A stretch of DNA of 64,000 nt from Centroberyx gerrardi. Taxonomy: Eukaryota; Chordata; Actinopteri; Beryciformes; Berycidae. The stretch lies in the NCBI RefSeq assembly GCF_048128805.1, contig NC_136019.1, forward strand, positions 17,567,381-17,631,380, read 5' to 3'. A program made the translations under genes and the position numbers. A model generated the notes under the pieces. That model did not search any database and was not told where the DNA came from. It saw only the letters and a program-made list of their open reading frames with translations. Below, piece by piece: positions 56,712-64,000 of the stretch (position 1 is the stretch's first letter; each line of letters opens with the position of its first letter).

Positions 56712-58788
56712 ATGATGGAGCAAGGAGCAGGGAAGAAGATGGTCTATCTTCTAAATGTTTTCCTGATCTGTCATCTGCGTAAGTAACAAATTTCCACTTG
56801 AGGGATCTTTCATGAGAGTCTACATACAAATGTGATTATATGATTTAGGCTTCCTCCTTTTCTGTTTGTTTCAGGTGTGGCACAGTTCAGTGACATCTCT
56901 CAGCCTGTTTCTTTCCAAACTGTGGAGCTGGGAGACCCAGTTACGATTGAATGTCAGATAAACAATGTTAGAAGAAGTATAGTATGGTACAAATTAACTA
57001 CTGGGAGGAGAATACAGCGTGTGGCAACAATAGACACACATGGCAACAAAAATGACTTGAGCATATCTACTACAACATGGGGCGACATCGGCACATACTA
57101 CTGTGGAGTGGTATATCAAAACTTCATCGAATTTGGACCAGGAACCTATTTGATGCTAGAAGGTATTGTATCTGTTCAATTTACCATTAAAACACTCACA
57201 TCCCAAAAGTAAATTAACATGAATGTGAACATAACAGTGATCACAGTTCATTTGGTTTCTTTCCCAAGGTCCAAAGATGAACAGTGACTCTGTTGTTCAG
57301 CAGCCAGTGTCTAAGTCAGTCCAGCCAGGAGACTCTGTAACTCTCAACTGTTCTGTTCACACTGGCAACTGTGCAGGGGAATACACTAGTGTCTTTTGGC
57401 TGAAAAACTCACACAATTCTGGTCCAGAAATGATTTACTACTCTGGAAATAAGAATGACAGATGTGAGAAGACTGAGACTGGCTCTCAACAAACTAGCTG
57501 TGTCTACAACCTTCCCAAGAAGAACCTCAGCTCTGCCGATGCTGGAACCTACTACTGCGTTGTGGCTTCATGCGGGGAGATCCTGTTTGGAAATGGGACC
57601 GAGCTCTATATTAAAAGTAAGGCAAAGGTAGATAAGTTAAGGGTTTCATTTCAAGATGCTATATATGGGATTTTGATGGGATGAAATTACCTGGAATGCA
57701 AAAATACAGATGACCCCATCCTCATTTTTTGAGCCAATGTCTTAAGATAGCTAATAACTCAAATGATACGTACACAGCAAACTTTCCAGTGTTCATAATG
57801 TTGATTTTTCAGTGACAGTTATTTGGAGCGTTAACTGGAGATATATTTCTTCACTCATAGAGCTGATATGGCTCTGGGGTGGGTGTCAAAACGGTCTGAA
57901 AAGTGTTAAATTAAATCTGATGGTGTGGATTTATATAAACACAGGCAGAGTGTTGATTTTTACACTCACTTTAATTAACACCAACGATTTTTCTGTGTAT
58001 CGCACAAGTTTTTTTATATTAATGTTCGCAATCATGCTGGGAGAGTGTACATCAGGCTTTTCTTTTTGCTATTGCACTTGCAGGTTTTTTTTTATTCAAA
58101 AGTTAAAAACAGTAAGGTTTGTTTATTCTCTTTGCTGTGAAGGAAACTCCACCTTGACCACACCACTTGACTTGAGTCCAACTGTTGTTGCACTGGCTTT
58201 ATCAAACATCGTTCTTGGGATAGCAACACTTCTACTTATATGGGCACTTTGCAAGAGTCGGAGCAAAGATCCCACAGGTATTACAAACAATGCATTATAA
58301 GTACATTATCAGCTCTACATTAGCTGTACATCTGTATCAGATGCAGAGTGACATTCTCTTATATTCTGTAAGAAATGGCATTAACAGTAGTTATCTTTGA
58401 CTCTCTCTTCAGAGGAAACTGATGGATCTTCTGAAGGCAATCAGGTAATGCAATTTTTGTTTTTCTTTTTGCCTAAAATTGTTCATTTATGCCAAAAGTT
58501 CTCTTATGTACTGTAATATAGTGTGTCTCGGTAACAAGCTCAACACCCACATTGCCACATGTAAACTTTGTATGGCCTGTCTTTTTTCTGCTACATGTTT
58601 CTGTCTCAAACTGTCAGAACAAGTCTGTAATACTTAATTTACATTTCCGTCTTCCTCAGACTAGTGATGCAGTTCACTATGCAGCAGTGAATTTGGCTCC
58701 CAGAAGCTCCTCCTCCAGGCCAGCCAAAGTGAAATACAGTAGAGACGCTGTATTGTATTCTGAGGTCAGGCACCGTCAACAGGACTGA
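56712..58788 (+). CDS. NITR gene G: inhibitory-type receptor with shortened V domain
   Basis: Six exons: 56712-56778 (signal), 56875-57162 (V), 57269-57616 (I), 58143-58277 (membrane), 58413-58444, 58660-58788, giving 332 residues. V keeps the first Cys, Trp and YYC and FGPG, but lacks 22 residues present in E (66 bases, in frame) between IDTH and NKNDLS, that is most of the C''-D edge of the domain. The extra cysteine is Arg here (RRIQR), and the codon across intron 1 is CGT (Arg) instead of TGT. The I domain is close to those of A, B and D. ITIMs VHYAAV and VLYSEV are intact. AATAAA at 58863-58868. It lies tail-to-tail with H. Confidence 0.85.
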
Positions 58789-59533
58789 GAGGTTTAGTCC
58801 TGGACAGGTGGAGATATGAGGGAGAATGAATATCAAATGTATATCTCTTGTTGACTCTCTTAAATAAAGAAGGTTAAAATATGACCAAAGACCTCGCTAT
58901 TAAGTACTTTGTGAAACATGAGCAAGCCAGCCACTTAGCACTTCTTCAGTGTAATTAAAGCTGTGCTAGGCAACTTCGCACCTTTGCGTCTCCAAATGGC
59001 AGCGAGAGGTAACTGTTTGAATTTTTAGGACTTCAAAACCCAGAAATGATATAATGCAATGTCAGTAAACTGCCCACGGCACGCTCATGTTTACCAACCC
59101 AGCCGGTCTGTGATCATTTGGGAAGTTCTAATGTTGTTAAGACTGGAGTATTTTTACATTATCATCTTGCCTAGTGCAGCTTTACTGTAAGCTTCATAAT
59201 AATGATAATGCAAGCAACTAGCTGACTTTTCTATATTGTGGTATTCTTAAATTATTAAGTCAATGAAGATGCTTAAAATGCTACATTCACATGCAACTTC
59301 ATTGCATGTGTTAACCATGTTAAAAGAAACTCTTTGCATTTTTTCCTCAAAGTTTCATATTTATTGAATAATGTCAGTTTATATAGACACAAATATTGAC
59401 AATGTCTTCATCAAAAATCAATTTTATGAGTCAGTCACAATGAAAGAAGAGTGCAATGTAATAAACACAATTTTATAAGTCTGTATTATAACATTGTAAT
59501 TAGCCTACTCTTCTGTGTAATTGCTGTTCATGT
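58789..59533. other. Intergenic region between convergent genes G and H
   Basis: Copy of 50101-50833. A minus-strand AATAAA (reads TTTATT at 59534-59539) lies about 110 bases past the H stop. Confidence 0.6.
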
Positions 59534-59647
59534 TTTATTTCAGCTGTAATAAAAAATGTTTAAATGTGCAAGTCTGCACCTACAACTGAACCTGTTGAAC
59601 TTATTCACCTTAACCTGGACATTGCATACTCCAAACCAGACTCTGCA

Positions 59648-61270
59648 TCACTGAGTTTTCCAATTCTTAGTGAAGTAGGCCAAGAAACAAATGGTTAGAG
59701 AGAGCAAGAGAATCCCACTCCTAGTGATGGACAGACAGACTAAGATTCTCATCTGTGCTGTTAAGCCTTCAACACCATTTTTAATATGCAGCTTGCTTCC
59801 GCTGCCAAACAGTATTTCCCCACACGAGGCCACGGCACAGTAGTAGGTCCCAGCATCAGAGGAGCTCAGGTTTGTCTTTTGCAAACGGTAGACACAGCTC
59901 TGTGAAGGAGACCCTGGTTTAGAGATCTCCTTACACCGATCCCCATGGATGTGAAGGACTCCTGGGCGAGATCCATGTCTGAACCAGTAGACACTGTGTT
60001 CTCCATCACAGGTCCCAGTTTGTACTGTACAGTTCAGAGTCACAGAGGCTCCTGGCTGGACGGACTCAGACACCGGCTGCTGGACAATCTCTATGAGGTT
60101 TGTTCCTGAAACCACAGGAAATAAATTAGCAGAGAAGCTGTTTAACGTAAATGAAAGCAATGACTGTAATATTCCTAATAGAACTCTGTTTGGCCTTTCT
60201 AAGATTTTTTATCATATTTTATCTTATTGGGCAAATAAATATATCTTATTTTAGATATTCTTCTATTCTTCTAGCATTCTTTTACCTTGAGTAATAGCTA
60301 ATGTGGATCTGAATAAACAAATAAATGTATCTGTATTGAAACGTGACTGTCTTTTATGTGCTGAATCAGTTACATGGCACTGATGCCTATGAAGTCAATT
60401 CAAAATTAATGGTCATCAAACTGAAAATGACATTCTTTAAAATATAAATCCCTGTAGGCTGTGTTTATGGAGACACTAGGTTTTAATCTGACAGCAGCAC
60501 ATCAATGCAATCATCATATGGCTCCGGGGCTGGTGTTGACAACTATCTTAAGTGTTTGATTAATTCTGATGGGTGTGGACACTAGAATACTGTCAATTTT
60601 TACACTTTCAGTTAAATTAACACTGGAGAGTTTGCTGCGAGTGACTTCTATGATCATAAGATCATATGGAATGCAAACTTCTCCAAAAAGTAAAAGCAGA
60701 AACATCTGGAGTCAAACATTTCATCCAAAGTCTAACATACAATAACAGTGCAGTACCTTTCACGTTGAGAAAGACCCCCTCTCCAAACTCCACCACGTTG
60801 GAGTGTGAACTACCGCAGAAATAGGTAGCTGCATCGGAGCACTGGACGTCAGAGATGTGCAAATGATTGATCCCTTCATCCCTTTCCACAGCGAAGCGAG
60901 GTTTCTTTTTCAACGGGTGGAACGTGTCCTTCCGATCGTACTTATACACGGTAGACAGGAGCTGAGGTGTACTTCCAAAGGTCTGCCAGTACCAGGAGAA
61001 GTGCATCGCCACGTCGCTTTGATAGAAGCAATGTAAAGTCACATTGTCCCCAACACTGACTGATATAACCCCGCTGTCCTGTTTCACTGCTGAGGACTGG
61101 GCCACCGCTGACACATGAACTAGATCAAAAAGATGTAATGATATAAGAATACGCTCATATTCAAGGTTTAGCGTTAAAATTAGCATAATGGGCTCAATGT
61201 GTCCTGTCTAGTGCTAAAGGTTCAACTTACACATTCCGCAGAGAATAAGTATCATATACAGGTCCATCAT
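59648..61270 (-). CDS. NITR gene H: candidate activating-type receptor
   Basis: Minus strand, three exons: 61270-61231 (leader), 61119-60757 (V), 60105-59648 (I, membrane segment and tail in one exon). Phases fit, giving 286 residues. V has conserved Cys, Trp and YFC and J-like FGEG, and resembles the V of gene C. The I domain has six cysteines and ends CGEILFGSG. The membrane segment (about 255-279) holds Arg263, and the tail is only TKNWKTQ, with no ITIM. In NITRs and similar receptors, a basic residue in the membrane plus a short tail marks pairing with an ITAM adaptor such as DAP12; the pairing is inferred. The Arg is somewhat N-terminal of the segment's middle. Confidence 0.82.
60512..60650. 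mobile_element. Fragment of the NITR intron MITE inside intron 2 of gene H
   Basis: Text such as GGTGTGGACACTAGAATACTGTCAATTTTTACACTTTCAGTTAAATTAACACTG-like phrases (in shorter matching pieces) and the end GTTTGCTGCG match the right half of the MITE in intron 3 of A, B, E and G, here in the plus orientation against a minus-strand gene. Confidence 0.5.
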
Positions 61271-61918
61271 CTCAAAGGTGTTAACCTTCTCAGGAACCGC
61301 TATGTTTTGAATGAAAGAAACAAACAGCACCTCAAAAATGGGGTTATGTGTGATTGGTTGGTAAGAGGGCCGAGCATTGCTGACACTTCATTTTGAACAT
61401 CCGTCTTGGCTTTGATAGGAAATTAATAAATAAATATGGCACATGTGAAATGTAAGTTATTCTAAGTTTTTTGTGCTACAGATTGTCATATAGACAATTA
61501 CACTATTTTGTAACAAAAATGTAGCTGCAAAGACATTTGTCACTCTTTTGGTTTTCGAGAACAAAAGGCATGTCAAAATAGCCCTGTGGCGAGTTGAGCT
61601 AACCCAGATTTTGAGAGCAGGACTGACACATCCTACAGGTCTGAGACTCACATCTTAACCTATTTAAACAATTTGTTCCTGAATGTTTTCAGAATCAGTT
61701 GAAGTTAGTTATACTGCAAAACTAATGTAAAAGTTGCATTTTTCTTTTTACTTTATTTTTGTAAAAGTGGTTTCATTTTGATTTGCACCATACATTTATA
61801 AGCCACAGGATACACATAAAAGCTACATATATCATGGACTGAGTGGGTTGAATGTGCAGTTTAAATGGGGGTCTTAAGTCAAGTTACAAGTAGAAGCAGG
61901 TTCTACATATGAGTGTGT

Positions 61919-61967
<49 letters not shown>

Positions 61968-62086
61968 TGTCTGTCTCTCTCCTATGTGTCATGTTTTGCT
62001 ATGACAGTGACCACACAGGGTGGGGTGGGGGGGTGTAAACATCACTTCCTGTGGCATGATTAACAGGAAGAACCACCTCAGTGTTG
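61271..62086. other. Upstream region of gene H
   Basis: Matches 51809-52600 beside F. A long GT microsatellite occupies 61912-61966. No gene seen. Confidence 0.5.
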
Positions 62087-62094
62087 CATGAGAG

Positions 62095-62392
62095 CAAGGG
62101 CGGATATTTCATTTCACTGTTGGGGGGGACAATAAACAGAAAAATTTCTCAAGAGCAATTCCTGAAGGGGACACCAAAGGTGCCGCCAAAAGTACTGTTG
62201 TATTAAATGTATATAGAGGTCCATTATGAAACATTTCCATAAGCACTTCATTCCTTTCTTATGAAGATTTTATCAAATTGCCTTTGATATTACTGGGGTC
62301 TTTCTACTTGGCGTTTCGGTGCACTGAAAAGTGATCGGATGTCTGTTTTTCTTTTCTCTGCCATTTTAACTGACCTGGCTGGCTGACAAATA

Positions 62393-62425
<33 letters not shown>

Positions 62426-63465
62426 CATGCAGGTTATTTACAGTAGTAGGTGAGATGCAACACCCATTAACTGAACTAACGCTAATATATGCCTAATTAG
62501 ATTTTGTTTTCCCGAAAAAGCAGATCTCTAATGTTTTGCTGTCAATGTGTAAAAGTCCAGAACGCTATGAAGCCTGTCAGAAACTTACTTATATTGAACA
62601 TAATGTTTGTTGTAATTATGTCTTTTTTATTAATTAAGTCTTCATTTATTTCCAAAATTATGAACAAAATAACATAGTGGCAGCCATTTTACATGCAGTA
62701 AGAAAAAAATAATATACTTAGAACCTAATTACATAGGGTAAGTTAATCTTAAATATTATATTATAGAAATATTACTGTTACCATCTACAAAAGATAAAGT
62801 ATTTTGGTATGAAATCCCGCATTTTAATTTAACCAAGTATCCTGTATCATAAATACATGTCTGGCATTTGTAACAAACCAAACCGCTTGAAAATCGGTCG
62901 AAAATTCAGCGAGTTATGAGGATTTTAATTGTGGATAGACCTCCTGCCTCCACACACACACATGCATTAGGAGACGCGGCTCCGTACCAACACGCTGACG
63001 CACAAGATTCAACCGCGAGGTAACGGAACAAAATGTAGTCTGGTTACAATTGTGAATGTGTTTTATTCTATTGAGTGGTAGAAGTAAAGAAAAATGTCTG
63101 ACACATCCTTTGTTTTAAGTTAACCTCAGCTACTTACTGGAGGTCTGCCACCACTGACACACTTCCAGAGATCCTCCACACACACTCGTACCGAGGGCTA
63201 ATGTGTGTGTGTGGGGGTTCGGGGAGGCAGGTAGGCAGTGGACCAAACCACTGTGAGGCGTATGAGAGAGGGACTCAATCTTTCGAAACTTAAAAACGCA
63301 TTGTTTTGCGTCTATAATTAGCACAAGTGCTTTCAATGCATATTATTATATTATTTAAAATTATATAGTTATGTTTACAATGATATATTGAGGGGGACAA
63401 CTCTCTGTTAGTCCCAGGAAGGGGGGGTCCGGACCCCCCTGTCCCCCCCGTGATTTCCGCCCCTG
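62095..63465. mobile_element. Non-autonomous hAT-type element with 8-base target duplication
   Basis: The ends CAAGGGCGGA and TCCGCCCCTG are inverted copies with one mismatch. CATGAGAG flanks both sides (62087-62094 and 63466-63473). The paralogous site near 52590 reads GCATGAGAGCTGC without insert. Eight-base duplication and CA(R)GGGC-type ends are the mark of hAT transposons. The 1371-base interior has a CA microsatellite (62394-62421), G-runs near both ends and no transposase that I can recognise. Confidence 0.85.
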
Positions 63466-63473
63466 CATGAGAG

Positions 63474-64000
63474 CTGCTGAGATGAACATGAGTTGGTCTC
63501 ACATTTGTAGCATCCAGTCTGAACGTCGACTCTAGCACTTTGAGCACTTGGAAACACACCTTAAACTGATCTTTGCTTTTACAGGGGGCGTTTGCGTGCT
63601 GATGAAAGCTGGCACAACGACATCACCTGACAGCACCGATCAGCCAATAACAAAATTAAATTGCAATAGCCAGATTTCAACCAGTAGAATGCATATTTAT
63701 AACACAATCGAATCTAACAACTTTGCACTAAAATGTCAAGATTTGGACCTGAATCCATCGATAACACTACTAAATACCCAAATATATCGGTTGTCAGCTG
63801 AAAAATGTTTTGGGGTTTAGTTACTCTTAAATCAAAATAAAATAAAACACCTGTTTCAGGCCTGGGTCCAGACACATAAAACAAAAACTGAATTGGATAT
63901 GCATATGCAGTAGTTTCTTCAGATTATGCTTACGTGGTGTTAACGCATTGTTCCCACCATTAGTTATGAATAAATGTCAACACAGCACTGTTTTACCTGG
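63474..64000. other. Right edge, continuation of the F/H upstream block
   Basis: 63474-63640 matches 52610-52770, and about 63880-64000 matches 52795-52910. Between them is an insertion of about 240 bases without features I recognise. No gene called. Confidence 0.5.

Overview
This window is vertebrate nuclear DNA, almost certainly from a teleost fish. Genes are split by GT-AG introns. The repeats are typical of fish (L2-type LINEs, a BEL/Pao element, hAT and other terminal-inverted-repeat elements, a tRNA-type SINE, many CA/GT microsatellites). The host genes encode two-domain immunoglobulin receptors with J-like FGxG motifs, a six-cysteine second domain and ITIM tails, which are the hallmarks of novel immune-type receptors (NITRs), a family known from bony fish.

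Left part (1-14460) is repeat territory. A minus-strand L2-type LINE (1 to about 4120) sits inside the 3' end of a minus-strand BEL/Pao retrotransposon (about 4104-9721, with a possible LTR up to about 10.9 kb). Next come a LINE reverse-transcriptase fragment (about 11.15-12.43 kb), a relic of the 3' flank of a lost NITR gene (12467-12790) and a CpG-rich inverted-repeat element (13609-14454).

The rest (14.5-64 kb) is a NITR cluster. Five closely related plus-strand inhibitory-type genes share one six-exon plan: A (15691-17709), B (23060-25067), D (37949-39964), E (47960-50100) and G (56712-58788). A sixth plus-strand gene, C (31084-32664), has a different V domain, carries V and I domains in one exon and has its own ITIM tail. 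Two minus-strand genes, F (51808-50948) and H (61270-59648), lie tail-to-tail with E and G. H has a very short tail and an arginine in its membrane segment, as in activating, adaptor-coupled receptors. F lacks its V exon, has a frameshifted leader and looks like a pseudogene.

The cluster grew by segmental duplication. A and B lie in near-identical blocks about 7.4 kb apart. The convergent pairs E/F and G/H lie in blocks about 8.7 kb apart. A C-type flank followed by D-type upstream sequence occurs both at 12.5-15 kb and at 32.7-38 kb, implying an older C-plus-D unit. Mobile elements have since landed in single copies; several insertions can be dated against an empty paralogous site in this same window (solo LTR at 19845-20419, hAT element at 62095-63465, inverted-repeat element at 53924-54654, MITE at about 21334-21720).

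The likely joint role is recognition by inhibitory receptors (A, B, C, D, E, G; ITIMs that would recruit SH2 phosphatases) together with at least one candidate activating receptor (H). Exon borders were placed by eye from splice consensus, reading phase and comparison among paralogs; no transcript or database search was available.
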